Assembly: GCA_017480285.1 (NCBI GenBank) | Contig: JAFVAX010000056.1 | Coordinates: forward strand, 1-37,829 | DNA: 37,829 bases | Reading direction: 5' to 3' | DNA from: Paludibacteraceae bacterium | GTDB taxonomy: Bacteria > Bacteroidota > Bacteroidia > Bacteroidales > Paludibacteraceae | Shown: one piece after another, positions 14,712-22,384 of the stretch | How positions within the stretch are numbered: the stretch's first letter is position 1 | Layout: each line of letters begins with the position of its first letter | Made by a program: the position numbers and the translations under genes | The notes under the pieces: model-generated | What the model was told of the DNA's origin: nothing | What the model saw: only the letters and a program-made list of their open reading frames with translations | Databases searched by the model: none

Positions 14712-15887
14712 TTAGTATAAAAATCCAAAGAGCCACAGCGGTATCTGCCTGTTTCTGCCGACAACGAGATTATGAACAGCAGTAAGCCTCAGTGTTGGTT
14801 TCAGACTTGCCTGCTCAGCCACATTGAAAGCATACTTGCCATCAACCAAGAACTTGGCATTACTCTCGCTTGCACTGACGATATGCGAACCGTGAAGAGC
14901 ATTATAAAAGAATGTTTCGCTGATTATCTCAGGCGAATACTGCCTTGAAGAAATGGCATAAAGCAAATTAGTATTTTGCAAATATACAAGTTTTGGCTTC
15001 TGCGGGAACGACTTGCCATAGTTGTAAAGCAAATTCAGCAAACGAGCATCTTTCAGATACTTCAAATAGTTCATAACCGTAGCCCGTGAAGTATCTATTT
15101 CTTCTGCCAACTGACTGACATTAAGTTTGCAGGGCGCATCGTTGAGCATACGATAGAGCAACTGACGGATACGAGGCAGATAATTAACATCTATCTGTTT
15201 GATAATCAAAATATCGACCTCAAGCATCATATTTATTTCGCGAAGCAACTGCTCCAAATACGAAGACGAATTTATGAGGAACGGATAAAAGCCATGGTGC
15301 AAATAATCAGGGAAATACCATAGCGGATTAAGCGTCTTGCTTATCTGCGAGGCTATTTGCTCATGATTTTCAAGTATTTCCTGAAGCGCTATAGGTTTGA
15401 AGTTTTGTCCGCCCTTGAGATTAAGAAACTCACGAAAACTGAACCCCCGAAGGTTGTACATATCAACGATGTCGCCGATATGTTCGTTGCCTTCCTTCAA
15501 TCGCATGACGGGCGAAGCGGAGAAAATGATACGCAGTTGCGGAAAACGGTCGTATATGGCCCTGAGGTCTTCTGCCCACTTCGGATATTTGAAAGTCTGG
15601 TCAAGCAAAAGAGTATTACCGCCTTGGTCAACAAACTCGGCGGCAAAATCCAAAAGCGAGTGGTTAGAAAAATAGAAATCGTTGAAATTCACATACAGAC
15701 AACGCTTGGACACGCCAAAATTCTCGCGGGCATACTGAAGCAGGAAAGTTGTTTTTCCGACTCCACGCGAACCTTTGATGGCAATAAGGCGTTTCTTCCA
15801 ATCTATCTCGTCCATCAAACGACGACGAATAGGGTTTTCCAAACGATGAAGTTGCTTGTGGTAAATCTCAAAAAACGAATCTAACAT
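14712..15887 (-). CDS. AAA_14/DUF4143-type ATPase with an altered Walker B motif
   Basis: A 391-residue P-loop ATPase of the archaeal-type AAA_14 group that is abundant and of unknown role in Bacteroidales. Walker A is GSRGVGKTT (residues 39-47). Walker B reads LLLDQ (Asp96-Gln97) where the family normally has LDE, followed by the usual KYPKWAEDLRAIYD. The sensor stretch is IIFSASP instead of FTGSS. The middle has a winged-helix (LNVSQLAEEIDTSRATVMNY, about 275-294), and the C-terminus is the DUF4143 region with a nuclease-like fold. It starts the minus-strand run ending at 11082. The Glu to Gln change could weaken ATP hydrolysis. Confidence 0.85.
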   Translation of the reverse strand: MLDSFFEIYHKQLHRLENPIRRRLMDEIDWKKRLIAIKGSRGVGKTTFLLQYARENFGVSKRCLYVNFNDFYFSNHSLLDFAAEFVDQGGNTLLLDQTFKYPKWAEDLRAIYDRFPQLRIIFSASPVMRLKEGNEHIGDIVDMYNLRGFSFREFLNLKGGQNFKPIALQEILENHEQIASQISKTLNPLWYFPDYLHHGFYPFLINSSSYLEQLLREINMMLEVDILIIKQIDVNYLPRIRQLLYRMLNDAPCKLNVSQLAEEIDTSRATVMNYLKYLKDARLLNLLYNYGKSFPQKPKLVYLQNTNLLYAISSRQYSPEIISETFFYNALHGSHIVSASESNAKFLVDGKYAFNVAEQASLKPTLRLTAVHNLVVGRNRQIPLWLFGFLY

Positions 15888-15931
15888 TGGGACTTTTACT
15901 TATAAAAACAAAACTTTATCCAATTTCAATG

Positions 15932-15963
15932 CAAAAATAAAAATTTTCAAATTAAAATGCAAG
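15932..15963 (-). promoter_or_regulatory. Promoter for the ATPase gene run
   Basis: On the minus strand CTTG (15963-15960), 20 bases, then TATTTTTG (15939-15932). It may drive ATPase, phosphoesterase, nitroreductase and barrel together, since these genes are 12 bases apart or overlap. Confidence 0.55.
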
Positions 15964-16009
15964 TTTTTTTCATATTTTTTACATTTTTTTCATATTTTCT
16001 TGCTTTTTT

Positions 16010-16041
16010 ATTGTTTTTATAAAGAAAAAAATGTAACTTTG
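16010..16041 (+). promoter_or_regulatory. Promoter for ftsY
   Basis: ATTG (16010-16013), 20 bases, then TAACTTTG (16034-16041), 46 bases before the ftsY ATG. It is back to back with the ATPase promoter. Confidence 0.65.
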
Positions 16042-16087
16042 CAAAACGGAAACTAACAAAACAACAAACTAAAACATAAAACTGACA

Positions 16088-17044
16088 ATGGCTTTTTTTG
16101 GTTTATTCGGAAAAGATAAGAAAGAGACGCTTGACAATGGTCTTGAAAAAACAAAAGAGAGTGTGCTTAGCAAACTGTCGCATGCTGTGTTAGGCAAATC
16201 CACGGTTGATGACGATGTTCTTGACAATTTGGAAGAAGCACTTGTTACTTCCGATGTAGGTGTTGAGACAACACTTAAAATCATTGACCGTATTCAGGCT
16301 CGCGTCAAACGCGACAAATATGTAGGCACAAAGGAACTGCAGAAACTGCTTCGTGAGGAGATTGTAGCCTTACTCAAAGAGAACGATGTTGACGAAGGAC
16401 GCGATTTCTCCGCTCCACTTCCACATAAGCCGTATGTTATACTTGTAGTCGGGGTGAATGGTGTTGGCAAAACCACCACTATCGGCAAATTGGCATATCA
16501 GTACAAGCAGGCGGGTAAGAAGGTGTATCTTGGTGCTGCCGACACTTTCCGTGCAGCCGCCGTTGAGCAATTGTGTATCTGGGGAGAGAGCATAGGTGTG
16601 CCTGTTGTGAAACAGCAGATGGGAGCAGACCCTGCGTCCGTCGCTTTCGACACATTGCAATCGGCAAAAGCCAATGACGCAGATGTCGTTATTATTGACA
16701 CTGCCGGACGCTTGCACAACAAGATCAACCTTATGAACGAACTCACAAAGATACGCAATGTCATGGACAAAGTTGTTGAAGGTGCGCCCCACGATGTTAT
16801 GCTCGTTCTTGACGGTTCAACAGGTCAAAACGCTTTTGAGCAAGCCAAACAATTCACCAAAGCAACAAAAGTAACATCGCTTGCCATTACGAAACTTGAC
16901 GGTACGGCTAAAGGTGGTGTGGTTATCGGCATATCCGACCAGTTCCAGATACCGGTGCGTTACATCGGTTTGGGAGAAAAAATGACTGACTTACAGCCCT
17001 TCAACAGAGAAGAGTTTGTAAAATCGTTGTTACCTGATTTGTAA
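16088..17044 (+). CDS. ftsY: Signal recognition particle receptor FtsY
   Basis: A 318-residue SRP-family GTPase that docks ribosome-SRP complexes at the inner membrane for co-translational insertion. The N-terminal helical domain is short (LGKSTVDDDVLDNLEEALV), and the acidic region of the E. coli type is absent, as in many Bacteroidota. The G domain shows GVNGVGKTT (residues 122-130), DTFRAAAVEQL, DTAGRL (204-209), the guanine motif TKLDGTAKGG and the closing IGLGEKMTDLQPF. It is intact and monocistronic, and converges on ribF with only 24 bases between the stop codons. Confidence 0.97.
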   Translation: MAFFGLFGKDKKETLDNGLEKTKESVLSKLSHAVLGKSTVDDDVLDNLEEALVTSDVGVETTLKIIDRIQARVKRDKYVGTKELQKLLREEIVALLKENDVDEGRDFSAPLPHKPYVILVVGVNGVGKTTTIGKLAYQYKQAGKKVYLGAADTFRAAAVEQLCIWGESIGVPVVKQQMGADPASVAFDTLQSAKANDADVVIIDTAGRLHNKINLMNELTKIRNVMDKVVEGAPHDVMLVLDGSTGQNAFEQAKQFTKATKVTSLAITKLDGTAKGGVVIGISDQFQIPVRYIGLGEKMTDLQPFNREEFVKSLLPDL

Positions 17045-17069
17045 GATAAATAATTTGTAAGATAAATAC
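17038..17069. repeat. 16-bp tandem duplication between ftsY and ribF stops
   Basis: TTTGTAAGATAAATA(A/C) is present at 17038-17053 and again at 17054-17069 (15 of 16 identical). The first copy contains the last codon and stop of ftsY. No hairpin terminator is seen between these convergent genes. Confidence 0.7.
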
Positions 17070-17950
17070 TAAAACTGATAGTCTTGCACATGCAGTCTGT
17101 CAAGTTTTATTTGCTCCTGAAGGGCGTTTACAGAAGTAAAACGCCTTTCTTGGCGTATGAATGAAAGTATCTCAAGCGACAGCATACGAGAGTATAAATC
17201 TCCGTAGAAATCAAGCACATGAGCCTCTACAAACAAGCGATTGCCCAAATCAAAAGTGGGATTGGAACCTATATTGAGCATAACCTTATAAGTTTTGCCG
17301 TCAATAGTCGTTTGTGCGACATAGACACCTGATTGTGGCACAAGTTTATTGGCATCAACTTGCAGATTGGCAGTCGGGAACCCCAACTCATGCCCTACCC
17401 CTCTGCCATGTTCAACAGTGCCTGTCAAGACATACGGTCTGCCAAGCATCTTGTTTGCCGGCTCTATATCACCTGCTAACAGAGCCTTACGAATACGAGA
17501 GGAACTGACATGCACACCATCAATACAAAAAGGCTCTATCCGAGAAAAACCTATCCCTTCCTGATGGGTTATTTTTTCATATTCTTCCAATTCGGGCATG
17601 TCCGAGCCGAAACGACTATTATAGCCTAACACCAAATGCCCTACACCATATTGTTCTTTCAGAAGTTTTACGAACTCAACAGCCCGAAGCGATTGAATTG
17701 AAGAAAAATTAAAAGAAACAAACTCCGCAGAACCGGCAAAACTATTCAATAGAGCCTTGCGTTCTGAATTGGTTGTAAGTCGGAAATTATGTTCAGAGAA
17801 ATCAGGTTGAAGGCAGGTTGCCGGATGCTGCGAGAAAGTAACGACCAACGCATTGCCTTTTCCTGCCTGCTGAAGGACCTTGGTCAACAAATCCTGATGA
17901 CCAAGATGGACACCATCAAAAAAGCCTATGGTAGCCGTTCTGCTATTCAT
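17069..17950 (-). CDS. ribF: Bifunctional riboflavin kinase/FAD synthetase
   Basis: A 293-residue enzyme that converts riboflavin to FMN and then FAD. The N-terminal adenylyltransferase shows GFFDGVHLGHQDLL (residues 9-22) and the signature SSSRIRKALLAGDI. The C-terminal kinase starts at GRPYVLTGTVEHGRGVG, with the PTAN motif of GFPTANL, then NIGSNPTF and RQERRF near the end. The length is slightly short of the usual 300-310. Its ATG overlaps the TGA of the MBL gene (ATGA), so translation is coupled in the yebC-rsmG-MBL-ribF operon. It would supply the FMN/FAD used by the nitroreductase and ApbE encoded elsewhere in the window. Confidence 0.96.
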   Translation of the reverse strand: MNSRTATIGFFDGVHLGHQDLLTKVLQQAGKGNALVVTFSQHPATCLQPDFSEHNFRLTTNSERKALLNSFAGSAEFVSFNFSSIQSLRAVEFVKLLKEQYGVGHLVLGYNSRFGSDMPELEEYEKITHQEGIGFSRIEPFCIDGVHVSSSRIRKALLAGDIEPANKMLGRPYVLTGTVEHGRGVGHELGFPTANLQVDANKLVPQSGVYVAQTTIDGKTYKVMLNIGSNPTFDLGNRLFVEAHVLDFYGDLYSRMLSLEILSFIRQERRFTSVNALQEQIKLDRLHVQDYQF

Positions 17951-18579
17951 CTCAAATATCCAAAATGTTTCTCTTTTTCAATAGTAGTCGGAAGTCCATG
18001 TCCGGGACAAACAATAGTGTCATCAGGCAGTTCGGAAAGAACGGAAAGAGACTGTATCAACTCAAAATGATTGCCGGTATAGAGGTCATCTCGTCCGATA
18101 CCTTGCTGAAATAGAGTATCACCTGAGAAAAGTATGTTATCAGACTTAAAATAGTAGCACACACTGCCGGCGGAATGTCCTGGCGTCAGAATAACATCAA
18201 CACAGAAAGAGCCAAACTTGAGTTGGGCAGTGCTGAATGTTTGGCATTTCAACAACAACTCATGCCCAATGACAAACCCAAAATCTCGGGCTTGTTGTTC
18301 TTGCATTTCAAAAAGCGAGAGGTCTTTCTGATATAGAAAAGGTATAACGCCATATTCGCTATATGCAAACCGGCAACCGACAGTATGGTCTAAATGTGCG
18401 TGCGTCAAGAGTTGAGCCACAACAGTCCAACCATTGTCCTGTACATAATTTGCAATTCTATCCCATTCACGCTGCGTGCTTGCGCCACAATCAATAAGCA
18501 ATGCCTCACCTTGAGTATTTGACACAAGGTAAGTACATTCTCTTAACGGGTTGCAGTAGAAAGGAACGACATTGATCAT
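17947..18579 (-). CDS. MBL-fold hydrolase, glyoxalase II-like
   Basis: A 210-residue zinc-dependent metallo-beta-lactamase-fold hydrolase. Seen: the metal motif THAHLDHTVG (His60, His62, Asp64, His65), TPGHSAGSVCYY with the next His, SGDTLFQQGIGR with the bridging Asp, and PGHGLPTTIEKEK at the end. This is the small YcbL/glyoxalase-II-like group, which cleaves thioesters; the true substrate is unknown. It overlaps rsmG and ribF by four bases each. Confidence 0.9.
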   Translation of the reverse strand: MINVVPFYCNPLRECTYLVSNTQGEALLIDCGASTQREWDRIANYVQDNGWTVVAQLLTHAHLDHTVGCRFAYSEYGVIPFLYQKDLSLFEMQEQQARDFGFVIGHELLLKCQTFSTAQLKFGSFCVDVILTPGHSAGSVCYYFKSDNILFSGDTLFQQGIGRDDLYTGNHFELIQSLSVLSELPDDTIVCPGHGLPTTIEKEKHFGYLR

Positions 18580-19199
18580 AAAGGCAGATATACAAGTTTC
18601 TTTTCCTTAAAATACTCCTCTTTGAACCAATTGCCAACCGACAATACTTCCACTTTCTTTCCAAACGGGTGCAATTCAGAGCCTAAAGAACCGCCCTTAA
18701 GGCATATCAAACCATTGGGCAGTGCATTATGCTGATGCGGAGAAATGTTTTTCCTGACAATCTTCACCAGATCCGGCAAAGCCAATGCCGCACGCGATAC
18801 AATGAAGTCGTATTTTTCTTTCAACTCCTCGGCACGCTTTTGCTCACAAACGACATTGTCAAGACCAACAGACTTTGCTATTTCTGTGGCCACCTTTACT
18901 TTTTTACCCACTCCGTCAATGAGATGGAAACGGCAATTAGAGAAAAGTATGGCGAGCGGTATGCCCGGAAAACCACCACCTGTGCCGACATCAAGCACTC
19001 GTGTTTCGTCTTGAAAAGGCATAAACTTGGCGATTGCAAGCGAATGAAGAACATGATGCTCATACAGATTGTCAATATCCTTACGAGAGATAACATTTAT
19101 TTTCTCGTTCCATTCGTGGTACAAGGCATCAAGAGCGGCAAATTGTCGCTCTTGGTGGTCAGTCAAAATAAAATACTTATTTAGTAATTCACAATTCAC
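18576..19199 (-). CDS. rsmG: 16S rRNA (guanine-527-N7)-methyltransferase RsmG
   Basis: A 207-residue SAM-dependent enzyme that methylates G527 (E. coli numbering) of 16S rRNA. It shows the family entry NEKINVISRKD (residues 31-41), the SAM motif VLDVGTGGGFPGIPLAI (68-84) and SRAALALPDLV. The length is normal and there is no break. It begins 8 bases after the yebC stop and its own stop overlaps the MBL start. Confidence 0.96.
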   Translation of the reverse strand: MNCELLNKYFILTDHQERQFAALDALYHEWNEKINVISRKDIDNLYEHHVLHSLAIAKFMPFQDETRVLDVGTGGGFPGIPLAILFSNCRFHLIDGVGKKVKVATEIAKSVGLDNVVCEQKRAEELKEKYDFIVSRAALALPDLVKIVRKNISPHQHNALPNGLICLKGGSLGSELHPFGKKVEVLSVGNWFKEEYFKEKKLVYLPL

Positions 19200-19207
19200 A
19201 ATCGTCC

Positions 19208-19924
19208 TTATTCTGCCATATTAGTAAAGACATTCTGCACATCTTCGTCTTCTTCAATCTTGTCGATAAGTTTCTGTACAGACTCTTTTTGTTCGTCGGT
19301 CAATGTCTTATAATCGTTCGGGATACGCACGAACTCGGCAGAGTTAATCTCAAAGCCGTTTTCCTCAAGATACTTCTGTATTTGCGAATACGATGGGAAA
19401 TCGCCATAGATAACGATATTGCCGTCTTCGTCTTGTCCGAGTTCGTCAACTCCGAAGTCGATAAGTTCAAGTTCAAGTTCGTCAAGATCAATGCCCTCCT
19501 TAGGTGCTACAGTAAATACACATTTACGGTCGAAAAGGAACTGCAGACAACCTTGAGTGCCGAGCGAACCGCCATGTTTGGTAAAATACGAGCGGATATT
19601 AGCCACTGTACGCATATTATTGTCCGTTGCTGTCTCAACAAAAATAGCAATACCATGTGGTCCGTAACCTTCGTAACTGATTTCTTTGTAGCCTTCCGAA
19701 GATTTATCGGTTGCTTTTTTGATAGCACGCTCGATGTTCTCCTTTGGCATGTTTTCTTTCTTACATTGCTGTATAAGCACACGCAAACGGGGGTTCATAT
19801 CAGGGTCAGCACCGCCCTCACGAGCAGCTATAGTTATTTCCTTTCCGAGTTTGGTGAATGTGCGGGCCATGTGCCCCCAGCGTTTTAGTTTGGTTGCTTT
19901 GCGATATTCAAATGCGCGTCCCAT
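19208..19924 (-). CDS. yebC: YebC/PmpR-family protein
   Basis: A 238-residue member of the YebC family, conserved proteins described as transcriptional regulators and, for some members, as helpers of translation at proline-rich stretches. It has the N-terminal signature MGRAFEYRKATKLKRWG (Bacteroidota form), then GKEITIAAREGGADPDMNP, the NIERAIKKATDK motif, and YEGYGPHG. The acidic end (IEEDEDVQNV) is typical. It is the first gene of the operon with rsmG, MBL hydrolase and ribF. Confidence 0.95.
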   Translation of the reverse strand: MGRAFEYRKATKLKRWGHMARTFTKLGKEITIAAREGGADPDMNPRLRVLIQQCKKENMPKENIERAIKKATDKSSEGYKEISYEGYGPHGIAIFVETATDNNMRTVANIRSYFTKHGGSLGTQGCLQFLFDRKCVFTVAPKEGIDLDELELELIDFGVDELGQDEDGNIVIYGDFPSYSQIQKYLEENGFEINSAEFVRIPNDYKTLTDEQKESVQKLIDKIEEDEDVQNVFTNMAE

Positions 19925-19996
19925 AATTTAGTTATATTTTTTGGTTAATAATTATTATTCCAACGATAATGAGTAATCAGGTCTCAAAAATTTTTA

Positions 19997-20026
19997 CAAA
20001 AATACAAAAAAATTTGCATTTTCAAA
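19997..20026 (-). promoter_or_regulatory. Possible promoter for the yebC operon
   Basis: On the minus strand TTTG (20026-20023), 18 bases, then TATTTTTG (20004-19997). The spacing is shorter than usual, so this is tentative. Confidence 0.4.
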
Positions 20027-20044
20027 AACTATTTTGTAAATTAG
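20013..20044 (+). promoter_or_regulatory. Possible promoter for the small HTH gene
   Basis: TTTG (20013-20016), 20 bases, then TAAATTAG (20037-20044), one mismatch from TAnnTTTG. It overlaps the divergent yebC promoter region. Confidence 0.45.
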
Positions 20045-20093
20045 CACAAAATTATAACAAACTTTGGATATTAACCTAAAAAAAATAATTATT

Positions 20094-20342
20094 ATGGCAA
20101 AAGTTATTGTAAATTTTGAAAAATTACGCAAAGTAAAGGATAGTCTGCCCAGCGGCAGCATGCAACAGATTGCAGATGAATTAGGCGTATCGGTTGAGGC
20201 TGTCCGCAGTTATTTCGGTGGCAAAGCAGAAGACGGTACCGGTTTTCACATGGAGCCCGGTCCAAACGGAGGCTATGTAATGCTTGACGACACCCGCATA
20301 CTTGAAGTGGCATTAAGACTGCAATGGCTTAACGCTATTTAA
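20094..20342 (+). CDS. Small helix-turn-helix DNA-binding protein
   Basis: An 82-residue basic protein with a helix-turn-helix from about residue 22: MQQIADELGVSVEAVRSYFG. A Gly-rich loop follows (HMEPGPNGGYVMLDD) and then a short helix. I chose the ATG at 20094, because the frame upstream is a Lys/Ile-rich stretch overlapping the promoter. I recall similar short DNA-binding proteins as common in Bacteroidales; the regulon is unknown. It lies 94 bases upstream of an outer-membrane barrel gene, and divergent from yebC, so either could be a target. Confidence 0.7.
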   Translation: MAKVIVNFEKLRKVKDSLPSGSMQQIADELGVSVEAVRSYFGGKAEDGTGFHMEPGPNGGYVMLDDTRILEVALRLQWLNAI

Positions 20343-20435
20343 GCCGGTTTGGTAAGTTCAAAATTATTTCAACTTATTCTTAAATTTTCAAAAGCTCTAA
20401 ACAAATCAAGAGCTTCTAAAAATTCAACAAAAAAA

Positions 20436-21317
20436 ATGAAAAAACTCTTTCTATCTTTGTCAATGCTGCTGGTGGCTCTATTGCCGGCACGAGCATTTGA
20501 GTTCCCGGGTTTTGAATGGGAAGTAGGTGCAGAAGTTACTTCAAAGTACCTGTGGCGTGGTATGAACCTCGGTGGTTTGGCTTTCCAACCGACTGCTTCT
20601 GTAGGTTATGGTGGTGCAAAACTTGAAGTGTGGGCAAACTTAAGTCCTAACGACTACACATTCAAAGAATTTACACCCGAGTTGGATCTTACATTGTCGT
20701 ACCAACTGAAAGGTATTTGGGTTAGCATCAACCACCAACACTATTTCAACGGCTACAAGTATTTCGATTATAAAGGTGAAACAACCAACCAACTTGAGGT
20801 TGGTGCAGGTATTGATTTTCAAGACTTATTCGATAAGATTGGTTTGCGCTTCTCTTGGCAGACCTATGTGGCAGGTGACGACCACTATGAAACAGATAAA
20901 TTAGATGCCAACGGAAACAAGATTGCCATGCTTGACGAGAATGGCTCAATCGTGCTTGACGAAAATGGCAATACAATGTACGAGACTGAGATGAAGCGCG
21001 CTTATTCAACTTATTTTGAAGTTGCGTATAAGTTCGGTTTGCCTCTTGGCTTCAGCCTCACTCCTATTGTAGGTTTCACTCCGAAAAAGAGTATGTACAC
21101 CTTCTATGAAGGTAATTTTGCTGTAAACAACATTGCACTGCGTGCCGATTTTGACTTTGAGTTTGCTAACCATTTTGCCCTCAATGTGTATGCACAAATG
21201 ATGATGAATACCTACGGAATGAAGCGCGAAAACTTGTTTATCAATAGTGGCGTTATTCCTTGGGCAAACGACACGCGTTGGAACTTCGCCATCGGCGCAG
21301 GAATTTGGATATTCTAA
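20436..21317 (+). CDS. Outer-membrane beta-barrel protein (TorF-like putative porin)
   Basis: A 293-residue barrel protein. The signal peptide is residues 1-20 (LFLSLSMLLVALLPARA). The mature start VGAEVTSKYLWRGMNLGG is characteristic of TorF-type putative porins, followed by alternating aromatic strands and a last strand WNFAIGAGIWIF that ends in Phe, as needed for BAM recognition. An insert at about 180-210 repeats LDENG(S/N) three times (DANG, LDENGS, LDENGN), probably a surface or periplasmic calcium-type loop. The start at 20436 is set by the signal peptide. ApbE follows after 41 bases, so they may share a transcript. Confidence 0.78.
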   Translation: MKKLFLSLSMLLVALLPARAFEFPGFEWEVGAEVTSKYLWRGMNLGGLAFQPTASVGYGGAKLEVWANLSPNDYTFKEFTPELDLTLSYQLKGIWVSINHQHYFNGYKYFDYKGETTNQLEVGAGIDFQDLFDKIGLRFSWQTYVAGDDHYETDKLDANGNKIAMLDENGSIVLDENGNTMYETEMKRAYSTYFEVAYKFGLPLGFSLTPIVGFTPKKSMYTFYEGNFAVNNIALRADFDFEFANHFALNVYAQMMMNTYGMKRENLFINSGVIPWANDTRWNFAIGAGIWIF

Positions 21318-21358
21318 TTTATAACGGATATTTTTTAACCTACTAAATACACACAACC

Positions 21359-22384
21359 ATGAAAAGAAACACTAACCCCTTATCGCTTATTGCTTTATTA
21401 GCTATAGCGTTGGCATGTAGCAGCCTTATGCTCACAAGTTGCACCAAGCAGGACGGTGGAGAGTATTTCAAACATGAAGGTAAAATTTTTGGTACTACTT
21501 TCAATGTTCAGTATCAGGCCACCGAAAATTTAAATGCGGTTGTAGATGAAGTGTTGCAAAAAATTGACAACAGCCTCTCCACCTTCAACCAGCAATCAAC
21601 TCTCGCTCGCATCAATTCCGGCGAAACAGAGCAAGCCGACGAGTATTTAGTGGAAGTATATAAAATCGCTCACCGCGTTTCAGAACTTTCAAGCGGCGGG
21701 TTCGACATCACTGTTGCACCACTCGTCAACGCTTGGGGATTTGGAGTTGATTATGCACAGAACTTCAAAGAGATAGACGAAGATATGATGAACATTATCG
21801 GCTACGAGAAACTCACTCTGACTGACGATAATCGTATCATAAAAGCATTTCCTCAAATGCGAATTGACTGTTCTGCCATAGCTAAAGGTTATGCTTGCGA
21901 CAAAGTGGCACAGGCTCTGCGCGACAAAGGTGTTAAGAACTTGCTTGTTGAGGTCGGCGGAGAAGTCGTTTTCGAAGGCATAAGAGAAAACGGCAAGACT
22001 TGGCAAGTGGGCATCAACACACCCAAAGACGACCCAATGTGAATGAACACTGAAATTGAAGATATTGTAACCGGCAAAAAAGTTGCAATAGCAACTTCAG
22101 GCTCATACCGACAGTTCTACGAGGAGAACGGTAAACGCTACTCTCACACCATCGACCCGCATACCGGCTATCCTGTCAGTCATAACCTGCTCAGCGCAAC
22201 CGTCATAGCACCAACCGGAGCCGAAGCTGATGCACTTGCTACTGCCTGCATGGTACTCGGTGTTAAAGACGCTATGGAGATGATCAACAAACTGCCGAAT
22301 ACTGAGGCTTATTTTATTGTTGCTGACGAGAGTAAAACCAAAGAAGTAATGACCGAAGGAATGAAAAAATTCCTTGTCAGATGA
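21359..22384 (+). pseudogene. apbE: FAD:protein FMN transferase ApbE, interrupted by an in-frame TGA
   Basis: ApbE attaches FMN covalently to threonines of exported redox proteins. Here a lipoprotein signal (LMLTSC, Cys27) is followed by GTTFNVQYQ, IDCSAIAKGYACD and VEVGGEVVFEG. Codon 228 (22040-22042) is TGA, and the same frame continues at once with ATG and the rest of the enzyme: ATSGSYRQFYE, HTIDPHTGYPV and the metal-site stretch GAEADALATACMVLG. Lengths on both sides match ApbE without indels, so a single base change made the stop. Neither half alone has all catalytic residues. Possible outcomes: a pseudogene, a sequencing error, or stop-restart at TGA-ATG giving two chains. Its end overlaps the MFS start by four bases. 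Confidence 0.85.

Noticed and set aside
22040..22042. Selenocysteine at the apbE TGA.
   Set aside because: The position is variable in ApbE, not a catalytic Cys site, and I see no convincing SECIS-like hairpin just downstream.
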